Source: Gnetum montanum (Eukaryota > Streptophyta > Gnetopsida > Gnetales > Gnetaceae). From it: a stretch of 64,000 bases of DNA. This document shows positions 11,853-20,868 of the stretch, one piece after another. The DNA is taken from the NCBI GenBank assembly GCA_015680685.1, contig MNCI01024146.1, forward strand, positions 348,983-412,982, written 5' to 3'. The position numbers and the translations under genes are program-made. The notes below the pieces were generated by a model. That model searched no databases. It worked only from the letters and a program-made list of their open reading frames with translations, and was not told the origin of the DNA. Positions within the stretch are counted from its first letter, which is position 1. Every line of letters begins with the position of its first letter.

Positions 11853-12570
11853 CATGCTATCTTAATCATCAATAACAACCCTTATAGAACTACATTACCC
11901 TAATTTCTTATGAATAACGTTATAAGAAATGATGCTACGAAGGTTTTAACCTCTTTGGCTTGGACACCACCCCTTTGATATGATGCAGAGGTATAAGGTG
12001 ACATGCATTAGCATAGAAATGTATCTTAGCTCTCTTAAGAAATGATTTCTCTTATATGTATGCTAGTGCTCTCAATGATAGTCCATACATGCACATCTCA
12101 TTAGTTCTAATGCTTCTATGATTACTTAAGACATATGTGTTGCACTTCTAACCTTTATACTAACATTTTTTATGCACTTATGTTGTGGTGTAGGTGCTAT
12201 GATCATTGAGGTGTACTCCATCCTGAGTCCACATTGGAATACTTGACTATGTTAGGATGTAAGGGTGATGTTGACATTTGAAAGAGAGATCTACAGAGGA
12301 AACCCTATTAAATAGGAGAACAACCTCATGCAAGCCTACATAGCCATTTAAATCTATGGTTTGGAGTTAATTTAGAAGATTTTAAGTACATGAGGTTTGG
12401 AGCTTACACTTAGGAGATCTCAGTTATGTGACAGTTTTGTCAATAGCACCATTAATGAAGTATTGTGATTATTGATGCATAGTCCATCTTTAGTATAATC
12501 TAGAATACTTAACTACTCTGGGACTCAGGGATGGTGTTGAGTAGCACTTCTACAAAGTAGTGCTATTACA
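11853..12570 (+). repeat. element B right (3') LTR, second part
   Basis: Continues from 6040 (catgctatcttaatcatcaa; the left LTR has atgctatcctaatcattaa). It contains an internal segment, 12279-12468, absent from the left LTR and bounded by related sequences: 12197-12278 and 12468-12541 both resemble left-LTR 3506-3580. It ends tgctattaca, followed by the TSD. Confidence 0.7.
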
Positions 12571-12575
12571 ACTCC

Positions 12576-12875
12576 AAGCATTCCTCTAATGTTTTCATTG
12601 TATAATTTATTTCTTTTTATAACATTTAATATCCATCAAATAATTTACATTTTTACTATACTAATTTTTTATTTATGTCACTTTAACATTCATCACCTTA
12701 TAAAATAACAACATAATCACTATCATGTATAATTTTTACTTTAGTTGTATTAGGATATTTTTCTTGTATAAAATACCACTAGCCTAGTCTATATCCATTT
12801 TTTAAACCTTGATGGATGAATCTTATTCCTTCCATAAAATACTTGCAAATCATACTTTTTTCCTAAACTTATAAC
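12576..12875. other. AT-rich DNA, nothing recognised
   Basis: AT-rich stretch between the TSD of element B and the SINE. No motif or reading frame of note. Confidence 0.5.
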
Positions 12876-12989
12876 CATGAGGTGTTAGACTAGCGGTACA
12901 GGTCTTGGCCTAGTAACCCTAGGTTATAGGATCAATACTACTAGGTAAAAATGAGTCGTAAAATTTTATAAATCTTGGGGTGTACCTAT
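12876..12989 (+). mobile_element. tRNA-derived SINE, copy 1 (3' end split off by element D)
   Basis: Contains a box-A-like element (tagactagcggtacagg, 12886-12902) and a box-B-like element (about 12927-12937) with tRNA-like spacing. The tail reads tataaatcttggggtgtacc. A second copy at 29397-29485 shares ctaggtaa, the box B region and the same tail, followed by tatgtttca. In copy 1 that continuation is displaced to 26671 by element D. The tRNA of origin was not determined. Confidence 0.65.
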
Positions 12990-13174
12990 TGATTGATGAA
13001 TCATGATTTATTAGGCCCCGATATCACACCCATGATATTGCATACCCGATGCATGATATCGTGACTCCTATGTGGGCCTATAAATACACATGTAGGCGCA
13101 AGGAGTTAGGAAGTCAGCTTAGTGTTAGAGTAGAGTATTTTTGTCATTTTTTCCTCTCAACTCTTTTTCCCTAG
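12990..13174 (+). repeat. element D 5' LTR, first part (U3 and TATA)
   Basis: Begins tgattgatgaatcatgattt and matches the start of the 3' LTR at 25799. It holds GATATC-type palindromes (13017-13075), a TATAAATA box (13079-13086) and the conserved words acacatgtagg and aaggagttaggaagtcag. Element E interrupts it at 13175. Confidence 0.8.
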
Positions 13175-13972
13175 TGATGGGACACGATATCGCATCGGCC
13201 ACGATATTGTGTAAGCAATGTATCATACGCAATATCGTAGCACATAGCCAAATCCATAAATAAGAGGCTGCTCTCACTTGTTTCTCCATCTAGATCTAGA
13301 CCTTAGCCAAACTCTTGCAATTTTTCCATTCCATAGTTAGAGTAATTTCCATGTGCTCGTAGTAGGAGTCCCAAAGTGAATGGATCTTTATTCGAGAAAA
13401 TATTATACCTTAGTACAAGTTTGTGTACAGAAATAAAGACGAACTTTTGGATAAACCTTGTAGTGCATGGACTAAGATAATTACAACTTTAATTATTGTT
13501 AATTTTTTAAATGTTTTATTAGTTAATTAATCTCTCTCAACCCTCAACACTCCTAGTTAAGTGCATTCAGTACGACCGCTTCAAGCACGTGTGTTATGCT
13601 TGGTAATCCCAGTAACAAATAGCGTTTGGTAATCCCATAAGGTTGCATTGGTTCAGGGTGTGAACAACAAGTGGGAATGGATACTAATGCTAGGCATTAG
13701 AACTTAGTTAGTTAAAGTTAGTTACTTAGTCTCTTCACCCTTTTCCTCATTAGCATAGGCGATAAAACATAAAAGATATAACAAATCACATACCTCAAAC
13801 TTACTTAACCATACAACCGTGAAAAATACAAGTAAGTCTAAGAAGACAATGAACGATCAACCTTAAGTGTTCCATAAGGCATATAGGCACTTAGTCTGCG
13901 GAGTTCAACCAGATCGCATGTGTAACGCTTGTATTTGTATGGTTGAGTGTAGGGGTACCTCGCCACTCATCA
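13175..13972 (+). repeat. element E 5' LTR
   Basis: Starts tgatgggacacgatatcgca and ends cgccactcatca. The U3 palindromes at 13183-13245 (cgatatcg, acgatattgtg, gcaatatcgt) lie upstream of a TATA-like cataaata. The start tgatggga, and the leader words shared with element I, make I its closest relative in the window. Confidence 0.8.
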
Positions 13973-13991
13973 TTGGCGTTGTTGCCAAGGA
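13973..13991 (+). other. primer-binding site, tRNA-Asp-like (element E)
   Basis: ttggcgttgttgccaagga directly after the LTR end. It differs from the tRNA-Asp site by C-to-T and G-to-A changes. Confidence 0.75.
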
Positions 13992-14116
13992 CTAAGTTTT
14001 TTGTGCACTAAGTAGAACATAGGAAATCATCCACATCATTAGGAATCTTAAATAAATCCTTAGGGTTAATCAGAAGAAATTTAAACAATGTTCAATAGCA
14101 CATTGACAAGATAACA

Positions 14117-17100
14117 ATGTCTTCTTCTTCTCATAAAAGCACTTCACCATCTAGGGATCACATAAGAGACAGTCAGCGACACAACATATATAACCCAGAA
14201 CTGCCAATTCCTCAACAGTATCGAGTGGTATATACTCATCACGATGAGTATATACCTTATTTTACTTTTATCCTCCATCAAGATGAACAACTGTGTTGGC
14301 GAGACTTGCGAGGTAACATAGTGTTACCACCAGATCAGGAAGTCCCTAACATGCTCCTTCATGCTCTTGCATAGATAGACATGATGCAACTATACACTGA
14401 ATACATTGCATGTGATTATGACACAAGGGATTACCATCCCATAGCGGCACAACGTCTAAGGGACTCATGGCAGGAGAGTTATTACACATTGTTGAAGGGC
14501 AAAGGACCTTGCAACACTTCGCCTGTCATAAGAGAAATTAAGGGTGGTGATCCTATCTCAATAGGTTCTCTACAAAATGATGTTTTTCCTCCTAACAATA
14601 GTGAGGAGGTGGTGTATCAGAACCTTCTCTCCATGATTCACAACCCTGGTCTTGATTCCCATGAACACCAAGTGTTCAATGAGAGAACACAAACACATGA
14701 CAAAGGTGGGAAATCTAATCGTCATCACAATCCAGGCCATACCCATGGAAGAGAAGGTAAGAAACATCGTCATGGCAATGGTTCCCCTTCTTCTTCACCT
14801 TCATCACATCATTCACCCTCTCCTTCCACATCAGGATGCAGTCACAAAGGGTACAACCATGAGGATAAGGGTAAGGATAAGCAAAATGAGAACCCTCAAT
14901 GAGAGAGTCGAGAGAGAGGACAAGGGAATTCTAGAGAGTCAAGGCATGAAAGAAGGGAAAGTAGGGAACCATGTAGGCATCATAGACGTCATGAGAGAGA
15001 TGATCATGATGAACCCCTAGTTTCCACCAGAAGTATGTTAGATATTATGAAGGCCATTAGAATACCTACAAGGCACCAAAAAGACAGTCGAATCAAGAAA
15101 CTAGACATGAATAATATCTCACAATTCGAAGGGGGATACAACGCTGATTTGTAGAACCACTTACAGGCATTCCACGATGCCTGTGCCTTGTAGAATATTG
15201 AGAATAAGTGGAAAATGTTAAAGTTATTTCCTAGGACACTCATAAAAGAAGTGGAAAGTTGGTATCGGTCTTTAGAGCTAGAAACCATTAGGAGGTGGAG
15301 TACAATGCTAGAATTGTTTAACAATAAATACCAAATGTACTCTAGAGTATCTAACTTGTGTAAGTAGATCCAAGGATGGATGCAGGGTAATCACAAACCC
15401 TTGGATGCTACCATGGGCTGATATTATGCATTGCTACATCATTGTCTAGGCCATGGTTAAGCATAACAGGATCAAATCTGCCACCTCATAGATGGGCTAA
15501 GACATGAAACTTGGAGAACCCTCAGAACATATGCCCAAGGGAGATTATCTGAACTTAGGTCCCATGAAGTTCATAGACTATTAGAGCAAGTAGCTAAAGA
15601 AGAAGAGGAGCTACAGAAAAGAGAAAGCGTGAAAGAGTACAATCACGATCCTTCCCTCCGAAACAGGGGAGTGAGATTATGCGAGGAGGAGGATGAGTCA
15701 CCAGTCGAAGAGTTGGTGAATAGAAAAACCTTACTGCTTCAGAAATTAACAATGGAAGTGTCAGCTAAGGTAGATCAAATATGGAGCTCCTTAGATAGTA
15801 AAATTGAAATTGTCCTAAAAATTGTAGAGGAGTCTAAGGAGGAGCGAAGTAGTGATCATGATAAGAAAAAGTGGAGAAATTTAAACCATGCATGTACCAA
15901 GGAGAAGGGAAAAATGACTATCACTGATGAGGTTGTGGATTTTGACACAGAAAATGACAGTGGATGTGAGATCTACCAATATGACCATCCTAAGGGATAT
16001 TTCCCAATAATCTCACATCTACAAGAGTCTGAGGTGTATGCACTCAACCCAAGACTTAACAAATGGCAAGCACCCCGAAGGTTACCTTATCCCCAAGGTA
16101 ACCCGAGGTAGTTCCAAAAATCGTTAACAAATTATCCAAGTGGAACTTTGCCACAACCTATCAGGCAACACCAGTAGTGGCAACACCCATAGTCATGGGG
16201 GATGCCACTACCTAGGCAACAATACCCTTACCAGCAACCAAACCCGTATGGCTATTATGTGCAACAGCCGATTTCTCCCAGTAACTCTATGGTTCACATA
16301 ACCCCACAACGTTACTACCAAGTTCAAGAGTATTTTAGGACTCCTTCTCCTATAGGAGATACACCACATACATACCATCCTCTGAATCCATCCACCACTC
16401 TTACGCTGATAGTTCCGCTACCACCTGCTCCAACGATGCAAGGGGAACTCCCCACTCAACCACAGTAACATAATGCTCCTAGAGCTATAAACCTTCAACC
16501 TACTACTAATTCTAACAACTATATGAAGAGAAGACCTTTCTTTAGAACCAAAATCCCAAACAAGCTCTCACAACCACAAGTGGTTGAGTTTGCGTACGCT
16601 CCTCCAACAAATAAGGCTTTGGAGATCCCTTCAAATCAACAACAGAGCTCAACACACACGGTTATGTTAACACATACCGTTACTAACTGGATCAAGGTGG
16701 GCCACCTTCCCAAGAAATTATCTGATCCTAAAAGCCCCCTAATTTATCTCCAAGTCATTGGGAATGAACCTCATAAGGCTCTTCTTGACTCAGGTTCTAG
16801 AGTCAACTTAATCTCACGAGAAATGTATAAAGCCTGGAACCTGCCTCCACTCAAGAAGAGCAATATCCAACTAGAGTTGGTTGACCAGTCCATCATTATT
16901 CCCTTGGAATTGGTGGAGGACATCATTACCATTGTGTGTGGTTGGTCATACCTAGCTAATTTTCTAGTGATAGAAGTCACCAATAACAAAGGGGACTTCC
17001 CAATTATAATGGTGAGGGCATGGCTAAGTACCATAAATGCATGCCTAGAAATCCATGATCTTTCCTTGGAAATATCTAAGAAAAAAATTCATGGAAAGAT

Positions 17101-17206
17101 CGAGAAGAAGAAAGTTCCATGCATCACATACAGTGACTCAGAGAGTGATGACATGGAGGATTGCTCAGCATCTCCTGCATGCAACTGGTGTGCCCAAGAA
17201 ACTTAG
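14117..17206 (+). pseudogene. gag-protease polyprotein pseudogene (element E)
   Basis: One frame of about 1,030 codons starting MSSSSHKSTSPS, broken only by in-frame stops. Order: an N-terminal region without clear relatives (residues 1-170), a His/Ser/Arg-rich segment (170-300), and a gag capsid core (HLQAFHDACA, LKLFPRTLI, WYRSLELETI, about 330-420). Then come a charged, coiled-coil-prone part (500-590), a CEIYQYDHPKG zinc-knuckle relic (about 615-630) and a Pro/Gln/Tyr-rich part. Last is a retropepsin (about 875-990) with the active-site motif LLDSGSRVNLIS, then VDQSIIIPL and a LSTINACLEI segment. This protease layout resembles the Athila/Tat gypsy type. No reverse transcriptase follows. 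The stops are mostly TAG, TAA or TGA where Gln or Arg is expected. Confidence 0.85.
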
Positions 17207-17796
17207 ATACAAAGGTGCCTATATGTAGCAACCACACAACAAGAGAACACCCAGTGGTTGACAGCTAACCAAAAGAGCATCCCACCAACATGCATGGAAC
17301 AAACTGGGGGAACAACTTGCATCCACAACGAAAGCATAGATACATTGGAATATGAACGTTGCAAACTTCCAACCCTTAACCTAAAAACATCAATTGGGAG
17401 AAGTTGGAAACTTTTAAGAAATTCAAACAAATACTCATTATTTTGGATCTCTCCCTTTTGATTCAATCATGGGGGAGATGGCCACCTATTCTAATCATTT
17501 GAGGCCCTCTCTTCTTTTAAATTTTTATTTTACACATTTTTGTTTTACAAATTTCTGTAACTTTTCTTGTTTTTGTTTTACAACATCTTTTATACTTTTT
17601 CTTTTATTTTTGTGTTTTTCTTATTCATTTTGTTAAGTTTGTCACCTAATAAGTGCTCTTAATGATGGTATGAACTATTTTCTATCAATTGCTAATGTTT
17701 GGTTTTTATCTTTAAGTTACGATGTTGATACTAAGGTATGGTTCTTTTGATATAGCAGGCAATGAGTTCACTTCATCCATACATCCATACCTTTAA
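17207..17796 (+). other. element E 3' untranslated region, truncated
   Basis: Contains atcatgggggagatggcc (17467-17484), which matches gttgtgggggagatggcc after the integrase end in element L (minus strand, about 62262-62279). A/T-rich tracts shared with elements I and L follow, and then the words ttcacttcatccatacatcc. It ends at the deletion junction near 17790-17798. Confidence 0.65.
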
Positions 17797-18439
17797 AGGA
17801 TGATTGTAATTGTACAACACTTTTATTCAAGTGTGATGTACTTGGACATGCACATGATCGGAAATAAAGATCGATATTACTTCATCATTGTAGCATTCAC
17901 TTTGTTTAATTATTTAATTATTATTGTTATTTATTAATTTTGTAGTTAATATATCTTCACCCTAACTCCTTAAATGCAAAATAAGTACAACTTAATCATG
18001 AGCATTTAAGTGTGACTACTTGGTATCCCAATAGCATACCTAGGACATGTCCTTGGTAATCCTAGTGGTAGTCATGCACAAGGTCCACAATGTATACCAA
18101 TGATTAAGGAACAAATTCTCATCACACTTAGGCTAGCTTAGATTCTCTCTCCCACTTCCTATTAACTTAACTCTCACTCCCCTTTCCTCCTAGCTTAATT
18201 AAAGTTATTTTTCATTGCCTCCAGGAGTAGCACTAGGTTAGAAACTACATGATACATCTCACTCTTGACTAAACCATACGTGAGAAAGAAAATACTAGTC
18301 TAGGTGGGAAGAAAATGAACTATGATCAGTGAGTAACTATCTAGATACCACAACTAGCCCATCTGTGGAGTTCAACTGGATCATGCTTGAAATGCTTATA
18401 TTCATATGGTTGAGTGTACGGGTACCTCATCACTCATCA
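17797..18439 (+). repeat. element D 5' LTR, second part (R/U5)
   Basis: Begins ggatgattgtaattgtacaa, matching 26037 onward in the 3' LTR. Both copies continue through aagtgtgatgtacttggaca, the tandem-like words ttggtaatcctagtggtagt, and the end caccactcatca type. About 240 bp of U3 precede it in the intact LTR; those lie at 12990-13174 apart from the lost stretch. Confidence 0.8.
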
Positions 18440-18458
18440 TTGGCGTCGTTGCCAAGGA
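18440..18458 (+). other. primer-binding site, tRNA-Asp-like (element D)
   Basis: ttggcgtcgttgccaagga abuts the LTR end. It is close to the tRNA-Asp site used by Athila-type gypsy elements. Confidence 0.75.
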
Positions 18459-18570
18459 TGGTGCTAGTTATTTAGATTAGTTACATCATTCAAGATCACT
18501 GTAACAAAGTATTCACGATATATCTCTTAGAAAAGAAATTAATTTTAATGAAGTTACACTATTCACAACA

Positions 18571-20868
18571 ATGTCTCTCTCACAAGACTCTAACAATGCA
18601 ATAATGAGTAAGGCAATTCATTGGATAACCAAAAAATTATATGATGATCAAGATAAATCTTGGAGTACTCAACCTTATGCAGGAGTCGACTACGTTCATG
18701 AACACCCCAACGATACTCAAAGACTTTTGTCATCCAACTCTTACACCTCTAGTAAGGATGAGACATCCCATAGAATGAGGAGGTCCAAAAGGCCTAGAAC
18801 CTTCTTGATAACTAACAAGAACTTATTTGGGGATGATTGGAATAGTTATAAAATTTATAATGAGTTTTATAGTTCCCTCTCTTCCTCTACTTCTTCAACG
18901 TCAAATTGTGACACGGATGACTATCTTTCAAGGGATCGACATAGAACTAAAAATTGAGCTCACAAAGAAAATCAAGAATGCCAACATGAACAAGGACAAC
19001 ATTGTCCCAATGCACAAACTCACAACCAACTTAGTGATGATGAACCCCTGCTAGCCACTAAGATCCTAATGCCTATACAAGAGCTTGTTCAAATATCCCA
19101 CAGGCATTGCAAGGAAAGCTATCTACCTAGGCTTGATGTAAACAACTTTTCTAAGTTTTCCAAAGGCTATGATTTAGATCCGCAACATCATCTACAAGAC
19201 TTCTATGATGCCTGTGTATGAAACAATATTGATAATGGGTGGCAAAAACTTAAGCTCTTTCTTATGACACTCATTGGCTAAGCAAAAGTATGGCATAGAT
19301 CATTAAAACCAAAATCAATTCATAGTTGGCCAACAATGGTAGAACTCTTCACTGAACAATATCAAACCTATGCCAAAGTGTCGGCCTTGAGGAGACAAAT
19401 CCAAGAATGGAAACAAGAGCAACATGAACCTTTGGACATGGCCTTAGAAAGATATTATACATTGTTAAAAAACTGCCTAGGCCATGGATTCTCTGAGGAA
19501 AGGCTAATGTATCACATCATGGATGGGCTCCGTAATGAAATAAGGGAAACCCTAGGAATGTATGGCCAAGGTCAACTATATGAGCTACAAAACCATACAC
19601 TCCAAGATCTTATTAAGTAGGTAGCAAAAGAAGAAGGAGAAATGGCTAAATATGAGAATGTTGAAAACTCTCAACAAGACCAACATCTCGAATTAGAAAA
19701 GGTCCATAACCATAAAGAGTAGAAATCAACTCACCTTGAGGAAGTGCAACCATTTCTACCTTTGCCAATGCAACAATCACTAGATGAAATCGTGGAAAAG
19801 ATTAATAAGATGATGGAGTGGGTGCATAGAAAATATGGAGAATATGCTAAGAATAGTAGAGGCGCAACTATGCCAAATCAAAAAATAGGATAGGACACCA
19901 TGCAACAATCAGAACAAAGGGTAGAAGACAATGAGAATAAGAACTCAACTGTCAACTTCTCATATCAATGCAACGTTTATTTGTACGATCACGCCAAAGG
20001 CCAATGCCTAGTTTTGTCACATTTACATGAGCATTGGGGAGGAATGTTACACCCAGATTTCATACGAAAATATAGGGTTCAACCAGAATGGCAAAAGCCC
20101 TAGTCGTGATGGAAGCCATTGCCAACTCGACCGTATCCTTTGTATGTCCCAATGCCAAATGCTTACAATGTTCAACACCTTGTTTCTCCCACTGAATCAT
20201 CATCCTCTACTTCACCTCATCATTATCATTCTCTAGAATACTATCCACTCATACCCTCTCCGACAAGACTTCCACCTCATGTACCTTACACTTCTCCTCA
20301 CCCTCAATATTCTTATCCTTCATCTCCTTCTACATCACCACCGATTGTAACAAAAGGTTTTTCACCATAGAACCAACCCAAAAATGTTACTTGTGCTACT
20401 ATGGTCAATAATAGTAGAGGTCCTCCACAATGTCAAAAGCATCCTTTCTTTAGGCATGACCAAAGAAAGAGATGGCATTTCTTCAAAACCACTGCACCCT
20501 CCAACCAAGTGCAAGTTCAACACTGTGGTGCATCTTTTTCCTCGAACCTAATGCCTTATGTTACCTTATTAGGGCCACCACTTAATACTCCAACAACCAT
20601 GCGGCCCAAAAAATATAGCCACATGGGGAGACATGTTGATCCTTGCATACCATCTTATGGTCGCAAGTACCATAGTGGGTCAACTCCTTATAAATTAACC
20701 ACATCTTATAACTTGCCCCACTATGTCAACTCTAATCAAGTGTGTGAACCCGAATGGGGTAAGTATGATTGGGTCCCAATATTTCCAACATGCGAGGATC
20801 CTAACCTTCCATTTATTAATTCTAGCTATGCTCAACCATTTAATTATGGGGGGTATCCCCCATTCTAG
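18571..20868 (+). pseudogene. gag pseudogene (element D)
   Basis: A single frame of 766 codons (start MSLSQDSNNAIMS, end YGGYPPF), broken only by in-frame stops with no frameshift seen. The N-terminal 140 residues are charged and Ser-rich. The capsid core lies at about residues 200-360: QHHLQDFYDACV, WHRSLKPKS, MVELFTEQYQTYAKVSALRR, EPLDMALERYYTLLKNCLGHGF, YHIMDGLRNEIRETLGMYGQ. A CNVYLYDHAKGQC motif (about 468-480) is a zinc knuckle that lost one cysteine; element G keeps C-x2-C-x3-H-x4-C. A Pro/Ser/Tyr/His-rich region follows. It ends in a conserved VCEPEWGKY ... FPTC-DPNLPFIN block of unknown role. Confidence 0.85.

Larger units (their letters stand above)
6036..11857 (-). mobile_element. 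element A: gag-only LTR retrotransposon of the GATATC-LTR superfamily
   Basis: An antisense element with LTRs at 6041-6900 (3') and 10976-11852 (5') and a primer site at 10957-10975. The LTR ends form the extended inverted repeat TGATGAGT...ACTCATCA. The internal domain carries one gag frame followed by about 1.5 kb of 3' untranslated sequence, with no protease, polymerase or integrase. It sits inside the right LTR of B, where the left LTR of B gives the empty-site sequence. The flanks CATTT and CATGC fit a decayed 5-bp TSD. It presumably depended on proteins of an autonomous relative. Confidence 0.85.
3067..12575 (+). mobile_element. element B: gypsy-derived LTR retrotransposon with gag remnant only, split by element A
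   Basis: Two homologous LTRs, 3072-3613 and 5949-6040 plus 11853-12570, are flanked by the 5-bp direct repeat ACTCC (3067-3071 and 12571-12575). The internal domain, 3614-5948, begins with a site close to the initiator-tRNA-Met primer site and ends in a purine tract (aaggaagaa, 5940-5948). It is only about 2.3 kb long and holds a gag remnant and a tandem-repeat block. No protease, reverse transcriptase or integrase was recognised, so this is a non-autonomous (LARD-like) or internally deleted element. Element A landed in its right LTR, so B is older than A. Confidence 0.8.
13175..17796 (+). mobile_element. element E: gag-protease LTR retrotransposon, 3' end deleted, nested in D's 5' LTR
   Basis: The 5' LTR is 13175-13972, the primer site 13973-13991, the gag-protease frame 14117-17206, and the 3' untranslated region 17207 to about 17796. 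Its 3' LTR is missing. The sequence jumps near 17790-17798 from untranslated region (homologous to about 37850-37920 of element I) into the middle of D's LTR, with about 20 bp of that LTR lost. Just after the gag-protease frame the sequence matches the region that follows the integrase end in element L, so the polymerase was deleted from an L-like ancestor. Confidence 0.8.

Noticed and set aside
13973-13991. Possible tRNA gene at the primer site
   Set aside because: Only the 18-19 base complement of a tRNA 3' end is present; there is no cloverleaf.
20119-20370. Proline-rich frame as an extensin-like host gene
   Set aside because: It is in frame with the gag of element D, and homologous Pro/Tyr/His-rich regions occur in G, I and E gag.
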